This document shows, one piece after another, positions 1 through 9,257 of a DNA stretch of 36,267 nucleotides. Made by a program: the position numbers and the translations under genes. The notes under the pieces were generated by a model. The model was not told the origin of the DNA. It made no database searches and saw only the letters and a program-made list of their open reading frames with translations. Within the stretch, counting starts at the first letter, position 1. Each line of letters begins with the position of its first letter. Origin of the DNA: Candidatus Accumulibacter meliphilus (GTDB lineage Bacteria; Pseudomonadota; Gammaproteobacteria; Burkholderiales; Rhodocyclaceae); the NCBI GenBank assembly GCA_003332265.1, contig QPGA01000011.1, positions 59,273 to 95,539 on the forward strand, written 5' to 3'.

Positions 1-1
1 T

Positions 2-307
2 TACATCAGCTCTCGCGAATTGACCGCCGAACAACTTGCCGTCGCCGTGCGCGGCCATTGGGCCATCGAAAATCGACTTCACTGGGTGCTCGACGTCAGC
101 TTCGGTGAGGATGCCAGCACCGTACGTAAAGACAACGCCCCACAGAATCTTTCCCTCTTGAAGAAGATCGTTCTCAATCTGATTCGGCTGGATACCACCG
201 ACCAGAAGAAAACCAGCTTGCGCCTAAAGCGCAAGGCAGCCGCTTGGGATGACGACCTCCGGGCGAAGATCATGGGTCTCGTCAGACTATGCCATTCGAG
301 TGCCTAG
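2..307 (+). CDS. ISAs1-family transposase, C-terminal part (cut by window edge)
   Basis: This is the 3' end of a DDE transposase. The frame is open from base 2, so the gene begins outside the window; the first in-frame start-like codon (TTG, base 20) is internal. The segments RGHWAIENRLHW and DVSFGED, then RKDNAP and LNLIR, are typical of the C-terminal part of ISAs1-family transposases, which cut and paste their own insertion sequence. The stop is at 305-307. Directly after it, GGCCCTG (307-313) reads CAGGGCC on the other strand, which would suit the outer end of an ISAs1-type terminal repeat, so the element probably ends near 313. Whether the element is complete cannot be judged. Family assignment is fairly secure; the IS boundary is inference. 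Confidence 0.85.
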   Translation, partial: YISSRELTAEQLAVAVRGHWAIENRLHWVLDVSFGEDASTVRKDNAPQNLSLLKKIVLNLIRLDTTDQKKTSLRLKRKAAAWDDDLRAKIMGLVRLCHSSA

Positions 308-402
308 GCCCTGACCCCAACCCCAACCCAGAAAAAGCCCTTCACATCCCGCAGCGCACAATGCCAGCGTGTTGGTGACGCCCAATGCTGACGATGCTGA
401 CA

Positions 403-443
403 ATTATCGTAGCCGCAAAAGTATTTCGTTTGATGTGCGTCAA
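403..443 (-). promoter_or_regulatory. FNR/ANR-type box with -10 element, leftward class II promoter without a gene
   Basis: TTGAT-GTGC-GTCAA at 430-443 differs from the FNR/ANR consensus (TTGAT-N4-ATCAA) at one position. On the minus strand a -10-like GATAAT occupies 408-403. Its centre lies 31 bases from the centre of the box, so a start near 396 would put the box at about -41, the usual site for activation by FNR. The promoter would read leftward, but only the oppositely oriented transposase end is found there. The rest of 308-475 holds no gene. Confidence 0.5.
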
Positions 444-475
444 TAGTGCTGGCGGTCGGTCGTCCGGGATTTCGC

Positions 476-682
476 TCAGCTTGGCCGGCGCCGGTCTTCG
501 CCCGGCGCCGGGTCGGTGCCCTTCTCCAGTGGACTTGCGACCCGGTCGTCGTCCATCAAAATGCGGTAGGCCGGGCCCTCGAGGTCGTCGAACTGGCCGT
601 TGCGCAGCGACCACCAGAAGGCGATGCCGATCAGGAAGACCAGGACAATCGATATCGGAATCAGCAGGTATAGCGTTTCCAT
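476..682 (-). CDS. ccoS: cbb3-type cytochrome oxidase assembly protein CcoS
   Basis: CcoS is a small inner-membrane protein needed to insert cofactors, including copper, into the cbb3 terminal oxidase used in microaerobic respiration. The 68-residue product begins METLYLLIPISIVLVFLIG, a single N-terminal membrane helix. The family motif follows: a short FWWSLRNGQFDDLEGPAYRI-type stretch (residues 22-41), then an acidic DDD segment and a short polar tail. The length matches the family. It lies 6 bases downstream of ccoI on the same strand, the usual ccoI-ccoS order. The structural genes ccoNOQP are not in the window. Confidence 0.93.
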   Translation of the reverse strand: METLYLLIPISIVLVFLIGIAFWWSLRNGQFDDLEGPAYRILMDDDRVASPLEKGTDPAPGEDRRRPS

Positions 683-688
683 CAGCCC

Positions 689-3049
689 TCATCTCCCGCC
701 GACTTGCTGCAAGCGCATGGAATTGAGCACCACCAGCAGCGAACTTCCCGACATGCCGATACCGGCCATCCACGGAGTGACGTAACCACCCATCGCCAGT
801 GGCAGGGCGACCACGTTGTAAGCGAAAGACCATAACAGATTCTGCCGGATCACCGCCAGCGAGCGGCGCGCGACGAAGACGCCACGCCGCAGGTGATCCA
901 GATTTTCGGAGAGCAGGACCAGGTCGGCCTGCGTGCGCGCCAACTGCGCCCCGCCACCCATGGCCACCGAAACCTGTGCCTGGGCCAGCACCGGCGCATC
1001 GTTGACGCCGTCGCCGACCATGGCCACCACCGCTCCACTGTCCTGCAACCGGCGAACAAAATCCTGCTTCGTCTGCGGTGACGCAGCCGCCACCACCTCA
1101 TTGATGGCCAGGGCCTGCGCCACGCGCTGCACCGCCGGAGCCGCGTCGCCGCTCAGCAGAATGACCTGCCGCCCCTGCGCCTGCAAGGCCGCGACCAGCG
1201 CCGCGGCTTCCGGCCGCGGCTCGTCGCCGACACGAAACAGCGCCAGCCAGCCGTTCTCGTCGCCGAGAGCGACGACTGTATCACCGCTGGCCAGCACGGC
1301 CGCGGCCGACGGCGGCAGCGGCTCGCCGTGCAAAGCGAGAACATAGGCGGGTTGGCCGAGACGTACGCGGCGGCCAGCGTGCCGGGCCGTAATCCCCTGC
1401 CCCGGCTCGTTGCTCGGCGTGTCGACCGGCGGCAGAACCTGGCCGCTGCTTGCGGCGCGCAAGGCGGCCGCGATCGGGTGTTCGGACCCCTGCTCCAGCG
1501 CCGCCGCCAGAGCCAGGCAATGCGCCGGCGCCACCTCCTCCGTCAAGGGCAAGACTTCAAGCAAGCGCATGCGCCCACTGGTCAGCGTCCCGGTTTTGTC
1601 GAACACGAAATGGCTGGCCCGCGCCAGGGTTTCGACGGCGTGGCTACGCGTCACCAGCAGGCCCGCCCGGGCCATCGCCCCGCTGGCCACGCTCAGGGCC
1701 ACCGGCGTCGCCAGCGACAAGGCGCAGGGACAGGTAACCACCAGCACCGACACCGTGATCCACAGCGCCTGTGCAGGATCGATGGTCCACCAGACGACGG
1801 CGACCGCGGCCGCCAGGGCGAGCAAGCTGATGATGAAGCGAGCGGCAATCCGATCGGCCAGTTCGACGATGCGCGGTTTCTCGGCCGCCGCCCGCTCCAT
1901 CAGCCGGATGATCGCCGATAGGCGCGTCGCCTCGCCTACGTGCACCACCTCGACGAGCAACGGGCTTTCGATATTGAGCGCGCCACCGGTTACCGCCAGC
2001 CCCGGCTCTTTTCTCACCGGCGCGCTTTCGCCGGTGAGCAGTGCCTCGTCGCTACTGCTCGCCCCTTCGAGCACCCGCCCGTCGGCCGGAATCGTCTCGC
2101 CGGGCCGGACCAGCACGACATCGCCGGGCTGCAGGTCGGCGACCATCACCTGCTCGACCTCGCGGCTCTGCGGATAAGCGGCCAGGCGGCCGGCCACGGC
2201 CGGCATCAACCTGGCCAGCGCCTCGGTGACGCTGACCGCGCGTTGCCGTGCGCTCATCTCCAGGAAACGCCCGGTCAGCAAAAAGAAGACGAACATCGTC
2301 ACCGAGTCGAAGTACACCTCGCCGCTCGCCGTCAGGGTGGCCCAGACGCTGGCCGCAAAAGCTGCGCCGACGCCGAGGGCAACCGGTACATCCATGCCGA
2401 CCCGGCGCAGGCGCAGATCACGCCAGGAATTACGAAAAAACGGTGCCGCCGAATAGAAGACCACCGGCGTGGTCAGCAGCAGGCTCGCCCAGCGCAGCAG
2501 CAGCTCGATGTCCGGCGTCATTTCGCCATCGCCGGCCAGGTACAGTGGCACGGCGTACATCATCACCTGCATCATGCCGAAACCGGCAACGAACAGCCGC
2601 CACAGCGCACGCCGCCGCTCTTTTCCAGCCAGCTCCTCACTCTTCGCCGGATCGTAGGGATGGGCGTGATAGCCGATGGCGGCGATCGCCGCCAGAATGT
2701 CGGAGAGCCTGATGCGCTGCTCGTCCCAGCGAATTCGGGCACGCCGCGTGGCGTAGTTGATGTCCACCGCGGTGACCCCGGCGAGCCGCGAAAGATGCTG
2801 CTCGTTGAGCCAGATGCACGCCGAGCAGGTGATCCCTTCGAGGATCAGCGACGCTTCCCGTTCGCTGCCGCCGGCGGCGCCTTCGCGGCCAGCTTCGCCA
2901 GCGGCCGGAAGAACGCGCACGAAGCTCTTCTGGAAATCCGGGTGATCGTAGACCTGCAGGCCGGCGACCAGCGCCGGCAGCACCTCGCGCGGCGCATTCG
3001 GCAGCTGGTCCCGGTTATGGTAATAGTCGGCCAGGCCAACTATTACCAT
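689..3049 (-). CDS. ccoI: Cu-type P1B ATPase CcoI, main part; 5' end separated by a frameshifting duplication
   Basis: CcoI (FixI) is a copper-transporting P-type ATPase required to build cbb3 cytochrome oxidase. In this 786-codon frame I see an HMA metal-binding CSAC (about residues 75-78), TGES in the actuator domain, the membrane CPC motif (about 438-440), the phosphorylation motif DKTG (Asp about 484), SEHP in the nucleotide domain and GDGVND (about 677-682). The apparent start MVIV is not native: it lies in the reversed copy of a 50-bp duplication. The true N-terminus, with further cysteines, is encoded just upstream in another frame (3043-3222). Removing the 50 bases would give about 827 residues, a normal length. 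As read, the gene is broken, or a truncated protein starts at the chance ATG at 3049. Confidence 0.9.
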   Translation of the reverse strand: MVIVGLADYYHNRDQLPNAPREVLPALVAGLQVYDHPDFQKSFVRVLPAAGEAGREGAAGGSEREASLILEGITCSACIWLNEQHLSRLAGVTAVDINYATRRARIRWDEQRIRLSDILAAIAAIGYHAHPYDPAKSEELAGKERRRALWRLFVAGFGMMQVMMYAVPLYLAGDGEMTPDIELLLRWASLLLTTPVVFYSAAPFFRNSWRDLRLRRVGMDVPVALGVGAAFAASVWATLTASGEVYFDSVTMFVFFLLTGRFLEMSARQRAVSVTEALARLMPAVAGRLAAYPQSREVEQVMVADLQPGDVVLVRPGETIPADGRVLEGASSSDEALLTGESAPVRKEPGLAVTGGALNIESPLLVEVVHVGEATRLSAIIRLMERAAAEKPRIVELADRIAARFIISLLALAAAVAVVWWTIDPAQALWITVSVLVVTCPCALSLATPVALSVASGAMARAGLLVTRSHAVETLARASHFVFDKTGTLTSGRMRLLEVLPLTEEVAPAHCLALAAALEQGSEHPIAAALRAASSGQVLPPVDTPSNEPGQGITARHAGRRVRLGQPAYVLALHGEPLPPSAAAVLASGDTVVALGDENGWLALFRVGDEPRPEAAALVAALQAQGRQVILLSGDAAPAVQRVAQALAINEVVAAASPQTKQDFVRRLQDSGAVVAMVGDGVNDAPVLAQAQVSVAMGGGAQLARTQADLVLLSENLDHLRRGVFVARRSLAVIRQNLLWSFAYNVVALPLAMGGYVTPWMAGIGMSGSSLLVVLNSMRLQQVGGR

Positions 3050-3088
3050 AACCGGGACTCCCGGTTATGGTAATAGTCGGCCAGGCCA
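3009..3088. repeat. Forward-reverse-forward palindromic duplication inside ccoI
   Basis: A 30-base segment occurs at 3009-3038 and again, identical, at 3059-3088 (period 50). Between them, 3039-3057 is the exact reverse complement of 3009-3027 (19 bases, 11-base spacer) and also of 3059-3077 (1-base spacer). The net gain over a normal ccoI is 50 bases, which is not a multiple of three. The pattern fits a template-switch event at a hairpin, or an assembly or amplification artefact. Confidence 0.95.
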
Positions 3089-3222
3089 TTGGCGACGATC
3101 GCCTGCGCCACCGCCTGGCAGCCGCCACAGCACATGGCACGCGGCTGACCGTCGATGCCGACTTCAAGATCGACACCAGCCGGCACGGGCTGACCGCAAT
3201 GGTAGCAATTGCTGTTGTTCAT
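3043..3222 (-). pseudogene. ccoI: ccoI 5' fragment (N-terminal Cys-rich metal-binding region)
   Basis: This 59-residue frame carries the native CcoI start. MNNSNCYHCGQPVP and MCCGGCQAV form the Cys-rich segment found before the HMA domain in FixI/CcoI ATPases. It runs into GLADYYHNR, which is repeated at the start of the main part, and then ends at a stop inside the duplication (3043-3045). ATG at 3222 is chosen because the family begins in this way. It faces ribF across a divergent 248-bp gap in which no FNR box was found. Confidence 0.82.
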
Positions 3223-3434
3223 CACTGCCAGGGAAAAGAAGAAACGGGAAAGAGCAGCGCCCGGAACCCGCATGCAGCACCGGCTGGCGGCGCCGCTGAG
3301 CCCTTGCGCGGAGCGCACGCAGCCGCGAAGCTGCCGGCATCTTACTGCCAATCGCGCCGCAACACGGGCAACAGCCGGCCCGCGGAAGACGGTCGAGCGC
3401 TGTTCGAAGATCGGAAGAGGTGCACGAAACTGGT

Positions 3435-3440
3435 TATAAT
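3435..3440 (+). promoter_or_regulatory. Probable -10 element of the ribF-ispH operon
   Basis: A perfect TATAAT lies 30 bases before the ribF ATG, inside ACTGGTTATAATCGC. The TGG before it resembles an extended -10. No good -35 is visible at the expected distance. It is the only sigma-70-like signal seen in the divergent ccoI/ribF gap. Confidence 0.5.
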
Positions 3441-3470
3441 CGCACGTTTTTTCGCCCTCACCTGCCCCCG

Positions 3471-4433
3471 ATGCTCGTCTATCGAGGTTATTCCCGGCAA
3501 GCACACAGCGCCACTGTACTGACCATCGGCAACTTCGATGGCGTACACCTGGGTCATCGTGCGCTGCTCGCCCGCCTCACGGCGACCGCGGCGAACGCCG
3601 GCCTGCCGGCTGCCGTGCTCACTTTCGAGCCGCACCCGCGCGAGTTCTTCGCGCCGCAAGCGGCGCCCTCGCGCCTGTCCACGTTGCGCGAAAAACTCGA
3701 ACTGCTCGCTGACGACGGCGTCGACCTGAGCTATGTCTGCCACTTCAACGCCGCCTTCGCCGCTTTGACGGCGGAAGCATTCATCGCGCAGGTGCTGGTC
3801 GACGCGCTGCGCGTCCGCCACCTGATCGTCGGCGACGACTTCCGTTTTGGTGCCCGACGCAGTGGCGATTTCGCCTTGCTGCGCGCGACCGGCGCCCGCC
3901 TCGGTTTTCAGGTCGAAGCCATGCACAGCGTCACTCTCGAAGGCGAACGCGCGTCCAGTTCGGCGGTTCGCGATGCGCTCCAGGACGGGCGCCTGGAGCA
4001 CGCCGCGCGCCTGCTCGGCCGCCCCTATGCGATCGATGGACGCGTGGTGCGGGGCGAACAACTCGGCCGGCAGTTGGGCTTCGCCACCGCCAACATCCGC
4101 ATCAAGCACCAGAGACCGCCGCTGCAAGGCGTCTTCGCCGTCGAGGTCACGGGACTGCCCGGCGGCCCGCAGCGTGGCGCCGCCAACCTTGGCTACCGCC
4201 CGAGCGCCAACCAGGTGACGCGACCGCTGCTCGAAGTACACCTTTTCGACTTCTGCGCTGACATCTACGGCGCGCACCTGAGCGTGCGTTTCCTGCACAA
4301 GCTGCGCGACGAAATGAAATTCCCCGACTTCAACGCCCTTAAAGCGCAAATTGCCGCCGACGTCGAAGCCGCGAAAGCCTATTTCCAGTTCCGAGACCCG
4401 CCATGGCTGACTACAAGAAAACCCTCAACCTGA
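3471..4433 (+). CDS. ribF: Bifunctional riboflavin kinase / FAD synthetase RibF
   Basis: RibF phosphorylates riboflavin to FMN and adenylates FMN to FAD in the cytoplasm. The N-terminal FAD synthetase domain shows [12 protein letters not shown] (about residues 18-29), the HIGH-like nucleotidyltransferase motif, then EPHPREFF and GDDFRFG; the C-terminal kinase domain shows [11 protein letters not shown] and ANLGYRP. ATG 3471 is preferred over an in-frame start at 3420 because it gives 320 residues, the family's usual size, and leaves TATAAT (3435-3440) as the promoter. It is the first gene of ribF-ileS-lspA-fkpB-ispH, an order also known from E. coli, and overlaps ileS by 31 bases. Confidence 0.95.
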   Translation: MLVYRGYSRQAHSATVLTIGNFDGVHLGHRALLARLTATAANAGLPAAVLTFEPHPREFFAPQAAPSRLSTLREKLELLADDGVDLSYVCHFNAAFAALTAEAFIAQVLVDALRVRHLIVGDDFRFGARRSGDFALLRATGARLGFQVEAMHSVTLEGERASSSAVRDALQDGRLEHAARLLGRPYAIDGRVVRGEQLGRQLGFATANIRIKHQRPPLQGVFAVEVTGLPGGPQRGAANLGYRPSANQVTRPLLEVHLFDFCADIYGAHLSVRFLHKLRDEMKFPDFNALKAQIAADVEAAKAYFQFRDPPWLTTRKPST

Positions 4434-7261
4434 CCGACACGCCGTTTCCGATGCGTGGCAATCTCCCCAGCCGCGAGCCACAGTGGGTCGCCGCCTGGCA
4501 GGAGGGCAAGCTCTACGAGCGCATCCGCGCGGCCGCGAAGGGACGGCCACGTTTCATCCTGCACGATGGCCCGCCCTACGCCAACGGCGACATTCACATC
4601 GGCCATGCGGTCAACAAGATCCTCAAGGACATCATCGTCCGCGCCAAGACCCTGGCCGGTTTCGACGCCCCCTACGTTCCCGGCTGGGATTGCCACGGCC
4701 TGCCGATCGAGCATCAGATCGAATTGCTGCACGGCAAACACGTGCCGGCCGACCAGGTGCGTGCGCTTTGCCGCGCTTTTGCCGCCGAGCAGATCGCGCG
4801 TCAGAAGAAGGACTTCATCCGCCTCGGCATTCTCGGCGAGTGGGACAATCCCTACCTGACGATGGACTTCAAGACCGAGGCCGACGAAATCCGCGCGCTC
4901 GGCGCGATTCTTGAAAAAGGCTACCTCTACCAGGGCCTCAAGCCGGTCAACTGGTGTCTCGACTGTGGCTCGGCACTGGCCGAAGCGGAAGTCGAATACG
5001 AAGACAAAAGCTCGGCGGCGATCGATGTTGCTTTCGAAGTGCATGCCAATCACGCCGACAAAGTGGCCAGGGCCTTCGGCCTGAGCCACCTGCGTGGCCC
5101 CGCTTTCGCCGTCATCTGGACGACCACCCCGTGGACCCTGCCGGCCAACGAGGCGGTCAGCGCCCACCCGGACTTCGAGTACCAGCTGATCGACACTCCG
5201 AAAGGCGCGCTGATCCTGGTTCGCGAACTCGCCGACGCCTGCCTGCAGCGCTATGCCCTGACCGGCAAGCTGCTTGGTTCCGCCAGGGGCGCGGCACTCG
5301 AGCAAGTCCTCCTCCGCCACCCCTTCCAGCCGCGCGACGTGGCCATCATCTGCGGCCGCCACGTGACCGTCGACGCCGGCACCGGCCTGGTGCACACCGC
5401 ACCGGCGCACGGCACCGACGACTACCTGATCGGCAAGATCTATGGCCTGCCGGTGAACAACCCGGTCGGCGACGACGGCCGCTTCGTGGCCAGCACGCCG
5501 CCGCTGACAGTCGGCGAACTGGTCGGAAAAAGCGTCTGGGAAGCCAACCCGCTGGTCCTCCAGCAGCTCGCCGCCAGCGGCCACCTGCTCTGTTCGGAGA
5601 AAATCCAGCACAGTTACCCGCACTGCTGGCGCCACAAGACGCCGATCATTTTCCGCGCCACGACGCAGTGGTTCGTCGGTATGGAACAGCGAGCGCGGAC
5701 GGCAGGCGACGACTCGCCGGCGGCGGGCCAGCCACCGCTCGCCCACAACGACGAAGAAGCGAGCCTGCGTTGGTGCGCCGAACGCGCCGTCGACGAAACG
5801 CAGTTCTTCCCGAGTTGGGGTCGTGCCCGCCTCGAAGCAATGATCAAGACGCGCCCCGACTGGTGTGTTTCACGACAGCGCAACTGGGGCGTTCCGATCC
5901 CCTTCTTCCTGCATCGCGAGACCGGCGCACCGCATCCGCGCACCGCCGAACTGGTCGAAGCCGTCGCCCAGCGCGTCGAAGAAGCCGGCATCGAAGCCTG
6001 GTTCGCGCTCGAGGCGCAGGAACTGCTCGGCGCCGAAAGCGAGCAGTATCGCAAGATGAGCGACACCCTCGACGTTTGGTTCGACTCCGGCGCCACCCAC
6101 TCGAGCGTCCTGCGCGGCTCCCATCGCGCCCAGCTGAGCTACCCCGCCGACCTCTATCTCGAAGGCTCCGATCAGCATCGTGGCTGGTTCCAGAGTTCGC
6201 TGCTCATCGGCTGCGCCATGGACGGCCGCGCGCCCTACAATGCCTTGTTGACGCACGGCTTCGTGGTCGACGGCAAGGGCCTGAAAATGTCCAAGTCGAA
6301 AGGCAACGTGATTGCCCCGCAGAAAATCGCCGACACTCTGGGCACCGAGATTCTCCGCCTGTGGGTCGCCGCCACCGACTACTCGGGCGAACTGTCGATC
6401 TCCGACGAGATTCTCAAGCGCGTCGTCGAATCCTACCGGCGCATCCGCAACACCCTGCGCTTCCTGCTCGCCAACACCGCCGACTTCAACCCCAGGCGCG
6501 ACCTGCTGGAGGTCGAGCAGTGCCTGGAAATCGACCGCTACGCGCTGGCCCTGACGCGCGAAATGCAGGCGCAATGCGAAGCCGACTACGCGCGCTTCGA
6601 GTTCCATCACGTCGTCCAGTCGCTGCAGACTTTCTGCTCCGAAGATCTCGGCGGCTTCTACCTCGACATCCTCAAGGACCGTCTCTACACTACGGCCGCC
6701 GGATCGCCTGCGCGGCGCTCGGCGCAAAGCGCCCTGTGGCACATCCTGCAAAGCTTCGTCAAATTGATGGCCCCGATTCTCTCCTTCACCGCCGAAGAGA
6801 TCTGGCAGCTGCAGACCGGCGACACGGAGCAGTCGGTGATGCTGCACACCTGGCAAGCGCTACCGGAACCGGCAGACGAGGCCGAATTGCTCGGCAAGTG
6901 GCGCAAAATCCGCACCTATCGCGCCGAGGTCATGCGCGCTCTCGAAGAACTGCGCATCGCCGGCAAAATCGGCTCCTCACTGCAGGCCGAGGTGCGCCTG
7001 CACTGCGCTGGCGAAAAGCACGCCATCCTCGCTTCGCTCGGCGACGACCTGCGCTTCGTATTGATCTGTTCGCAGGCGACGGTGATCGAGGTGCTCGACA
7101 GCGCTGCCGAGCAGTTGCTCTGCGCGCCCCTGGCGGCGGCCAAGTGCGAGCGCTGCTGGCACGTCCGCGACGACGTCGGCAGCCAGGCGACTCGGCCCGG
7201 CCTCTGCGGTCGTTGCGTCAGCAACCTCGACGGTGAGGGTGAAAGCCGTGCCTTCGCGTAA
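4403..7261 (+). CDS. ileS: Isoleucine--tRNA ligase
   Basis: This class I synthetase charges tRNA-Ile and edits mis-activated valine. The 952-residue product has the HIGH motif (HIGH, residues 65-68, in [13 protein letters not shown]), the editing-domain segment [12 protein letters not shown], and KMSKS (about 628-632). A C-terminal zinc site is formed by Cys915, Cys918, Cys935 and Cys938 (CERCW and CGRC). The length is close to E. coli IleS. The start [10 protein letters not shown] is typical for proteobacterial members and lies inside the ribF 3' end; the 3' end overlaps lspA by 29 bases, so both junctions suggest translational coupling. Confidence 0.98.
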   Translation: MADYKKTLNLTDTPFPMRGNLPSREPQWVAAWQEGKLYERIRAAAKGRPRFILHDGPPYANGDIHIGHAVNKILKDIIVRAKTLAGFDAPYVPGWDCHGLPIEHQIELLHGKHVPADQVRALCRAFAAEQIARQKKDFIRLGILGEWDNPYLTMDFKTEADEIRALGAILEKGYLYQGLKPVNWCLDCGSALAEAEVEYEDKSSAAIDVAFEVHANHADKVARAFGLSHLRGPAFAVIWTTTPWTLPANEAVSAHPDFEYQLIDTPKGALILVRELADACLQRYALTGKLLGSARGAALEQVLLRHPFQPRDVAIICGRHVTVDAGTGLVHTAPAHGTDDYLIGKIYGLPVNNPVGDDGRFVASTPPLTVGELVGKSVWEANPLVLQQLAASGHLLCSEKIQHSYPHCWRHKTPIIFRATTQWFVGMEQRARTAGDDSPAAGQPPLAHNDEEASLRWCAERAVDETQFFPSWGRARLEAMIKTRPDWCVSRQRNWGVPIPFFLHRETGAPHPRTAELVEAVAQRVEEAGIEAWFALEAQELLGAESEQYRKMSDTLDVWFDSGATHSSVLRGSHRAQLSYPADLYLEGSDQHRGWFQSSLLIGCAMDGRAPYNALLTHGFVVDGKGLKMSKSKGNVIAPQKIADTLGTEILRLWVAATDYSGELSISDEILKRVVESYRRIRNTLRFLLANTADFNPRRDLLEVEQCLEIDRYALALTREMQAQCEADYARFEFHHVVQSLQTFCSEDLGGFYLDILKDRLYTTAAGSPARRSAQSALWHILQSFVKLMAPILSFTAEEIWQLQTGDTEQSVMLHTWQALPEPADEAELLGKWRKIRTYRAEVMRALEELRIAGKIGSSLQAEVRLHCAGEKHAILASLGDDLRFVLICSQATVIEVLDSAAEQLLCAPLAAAKCERCWHVRDDVGSQATRPGLCGRCVSNLDGEGESRAFA

Positions 7262-7772
7262 TATCGAGCGCTGGCTGTGGTTCGCCGGGGTCATCGTCCT
7301 CCTCGATCAGATCAGCAAGTGGCTGGTCCTGGCCTGGCTACAACCCGGCGATTCGATCTACGTCGCCCCTTTCTTCAACTGGGTGCTGACTTTCAACCCT
7401 GGCGCCGCGTTCAGCTTCCTCTCCGATGCCGGCGGCTGGCAGCGCTGGTTCTTCACCGCGCTGGCGCTGGCCATCTCGGCCTGGATCGTCAGCCTCCTGC
7501 CGCGCCATAGCGGTGAATTCACGATCTCGCTGGCGCTTACCCTGATCCTCGGCGGTGCCCTCGGCAACGTCATCGATCGCCTGCGCTTCGGCGCGGTGGT
7601 CGACTTCATTCAATGGCACGCCGCCGGTTTCTACTGGCCGGCTTTCAACATCGCCGACGCGGCAATCAGCGTCGGCGCGGTGTTGATGATCATCGACCAG
7701 TTGTTCGGCACGCACAACAGCGACGACAATCATCGCCACGCCGCACGCTCGCGCCACGGCGAACGCAATTGA
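7233..7772 (+). CDS. lspA: Lipoprotein signal peptidase (signal peptidase II)
   Basis: LspA is an inner-membrane aspartyl protease that removes signal peptides from diacylated prolipoproteins. Four hydrophobic segments are visible (about residues 13-34, 70-90, 97-115, 138-157). The catalytic aspartates fall in VVDF (Asp124) and NIADAAI (Asp142), with the conserved FNPGAAF and GNVIDR segments. The start is one of several GTG codons (7233, 7239, 7248) near the end of ileS, and which is used is uncertain. The C-terminal tail is polar and rich in His and Arg. It is the third gene of the operon. Confidence 0.95.
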   Translation: MRVKAVPSRNIERWLWFAGVIVLLDQISKWLVLAWLQPGDSIYVAPFFNWVLTFNPGAAFSFLSDAGGWQRWFFTALALAISAWIVSLLPRHSGEFTISLALTLILGGALGNVIDRLRFGAVVDFIQWHAAGFYWPAFNIADAAISVGAVLMIIDQLFGTHNSDDNHRHAARSRHGERN

Positions 7773-7818
7773 GCCACGACCCTGACCGCGGCGCCGCCGC
7801 CAGCAAGCGAGGAAGCGC

Positions 7819-8325
7819 ATGAAGCCCACTCCAAGCACTCCAAGCACTCCAACCACGCCAAGCACTCCCGGCTCCCCCGCCGCTCCGGAAAGCGCTCCGA
7901 CCGTCGGCCGCGACAGCTACCTGACGCTGCACTACAGTCTTTCCGACGTGGACAACACCGACTACGTGAGCACTTTCGATCTCTCGCCCGCGACCCTGCA
8001 GATGGGCAGCGGCCAGCTCGCCGAGACGCTCGAGGCTTGCCTGATCGGCATGGCCGCTGGCGAACGCCGGGTCTTCGAACTGGCCGCGGAAGACGCTTTC
8101 GGCCCCCACAATCCACGCCTGATCGAACGTATCGCACGCAGTGCGCTGCCGGCGGAGGTCGAACTCAAAGTCAACTCGCTGATCGAATTCAGCTCGCCCG
8201 ACGGCGCCGGCGATTTTGCCGGCTTCCTGCGCGAATTGACCGAGAGCAGCGCGACTTTCGACTTCAACCATCCGCTGGCCGGCAAGCCGGTGCGCTTCGA
8301 AGTCCACATCATCGCCATCATGTGA
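7819..8325 (+). CDS. fkpB: FKBP-type peptidyl-prolyl cis-trans isomerase, SlpA/FkpB type
   Basis: This is a cytoplasmic prolyl isomerase/chaperone of the SlyD/SlpA group, judged by the fold and by its place between lspA and ispH as in E. coli. After YLTLHYSLS (about residue 34) come the FKBP strand pattern, [19 protein letters not shown] and a C-terminal [12 protein letters not shown], all family hallmarks. The first 30 residues are unusual: a Pro/Thr/Ser tail made of five 9-base DNA repeats, absent from typical members of about 140-150 residues. GAGGAAG before ATG 7819 is a good ribosome-binding site. Catalytic activity may be weak, as in other SlpA proteins. Confidence 0.9.
   Translation: MKPTPSTPSTPTTPSTPGSPAAPESAPTVGRDSYLTLHYSLSDVDNTDYVSTFDLSPATLQMGSGQLAETLEACLIGMAAGERRVFELAAEDAFGPHNPRLIERIARSALPAEVELKVNSLIEFSSPDGAGDFAGFLRELTESSATFDFNHPLAGKPVRFEVHIIAIM
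7828..7872 (+). repeat. Five 9-bp tandem units coding a TPS-rich tail in fkpB
   Basis: Units of ACTCCAAGC (7828, 7837), then variants starting at 7846, 7855 and 7864, encode TPS/TPT/TPG triplets. The unit length keeps the frame whatever the copy number, so the tail could vary in length without harming the isomerase. Confidence 0.9.
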
Positions 8326-8333
8326 GGCCCAGC

Positions 8334-9257
8334 ATGCAGATCATTCTCGCCAATCCCCGCGGCTTCTGCGCCGGCGTAGACCGCGCCATCGCCATCGTCG
8401 AACGGGCGCTCGAAAAGTTCGGGGCGCCGATCTATGTTCGCCATGAAGTGGTCCATAACAAGTTCGTCTGCGACGATCTACGCAGCAAAGGCGCCGTTTT
8501 CATCGACGAGCTGGCCGACGTACCCAGCGGCGGCACGGTGATTTTCAGCGCTCATGGCGTCTCCAAAGCCGTTCGCGAGGAGGCGGCAGGGCGTGGCCTG
8601 AAAGTTTTCGACGCCACCTGTCCGCTGGTCACCAAGGTGCACCTGGAAGTTGCCCGGATGCGCAATGAAGGCCGCGAGATCATCATGATCGGCCACAGGG
8701 GACATCCCGAAGTCGAAGGCACGATGGGACAAAGCGGTGACGGCATGTACCTCGTCGAAACCGTCGCCGACGCCCGCCAACTGCAAGTGAAAACCCCTGC
8801 CCTGCTGGCCTACGTGACGCAGACCACGCTCTCGATCGACGACGCCGCACAGGTCATCGCCGCCCTCCGGGAGCGCTTCCCGGCGATCATCGGCCCGAAG
8901 AAGGACGACATCTGCTATGCCACGCAAAACCGCCAGGACGCCGTCAAGCAACTGGCCCGGGAAAGCGACGTGGTGCTCGTCGTCGGTAGTGAGTCGAGCT
9001 CCAACTCCAACCGCCTGCGCGAAGTGGCGGAACTGATCGGCAGCCGCGCCTACCTGGTAGACCAGGCCGATCAGATCGACCCCGCCTGGCTCAGCGGCGC
9101 CAGCCGCGTCGGCGTCACCGCCGGCGCCTCGGCACCCGAAGTGCTGGTGCAAAACGTCGTCGATCGACTCGCCGCGGGTGATCGCAGCAAGCTCGAACAA
9201 CTCGACGGTGCCGAAGAAAACGTCACTTTTGCGCTGCCGCGCGAGTTGCAGGGCTGA
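8334..9257 (+). CDS. ispH: 4-hydroxy-3-methylbut-2-enyl diphosphate reductase
   Basis: IspH carries out the last step of the MEP isoprenoid pathway, reducing HMBPP to IPP and DMAPP with a 4Fe-4S cluster. The three cluster cysteines are Cys12 (GFCAGVDRA), Cys96 ([11 protein letters not shown]) and Cys194 ([10 protein letters not shown]); active-site His124 and Glu126 lie in HRGHPEVEG, and SSNSNRL is also conserved. ATG 8334 gives 307 residues, normal for the family; in-frame starts further upstream lie inside fkpB and are rejected. GAGG sits before the start. The 3' end overlaps the convergent tonB-like gene by 35 bases. Confidence 0.97.
   Translation: MQIILANPRGFCAGVDRAIAIVERALEKFGAPIYVRHEVVHNKFVCDDLRSKGAVFIDELADVPSGGTVIFSAHGVSKAVREEAAGRGLKVFDATCPLVTKVHLEVARMRNEGREIIMIGHRGHPEVEGTMGQSGDGMYLVETVADARQLQVKTPALLAYVTQTTLSIDDAAQVIAALRERFPAIIGPKKDDICYATQNRQDAVKQLARESDVVLVVGSESSSNSNRLREVAELIGSRAYLVDQADQIDPAWLSGASRVGVTAGASAPEVLVQNVVDRLAAGDRSKLEQLDGAEENVTFALPRELQG

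Noticed and set aside
2041-3073. Long plus-strand frame (from 1940) across ccoI
   Set aside because: It is antisense to a clear P-type ATPase, has no family features and is rich in Arg, Gln and His, the usual look of an antisense frame in GC-rich DNA.
4379-5746. 455-codon minus-strand frame over ileS
   Set aside because: Shadow of ileS: composition typical of an antisense frame, no motif, and the plus strand has all IleS motifs.
4954-7236. 760-codon plus-strand frame inside ileS
   Set aside because: Arg/Pro-rich out-of-frame translation of ileS without family features.
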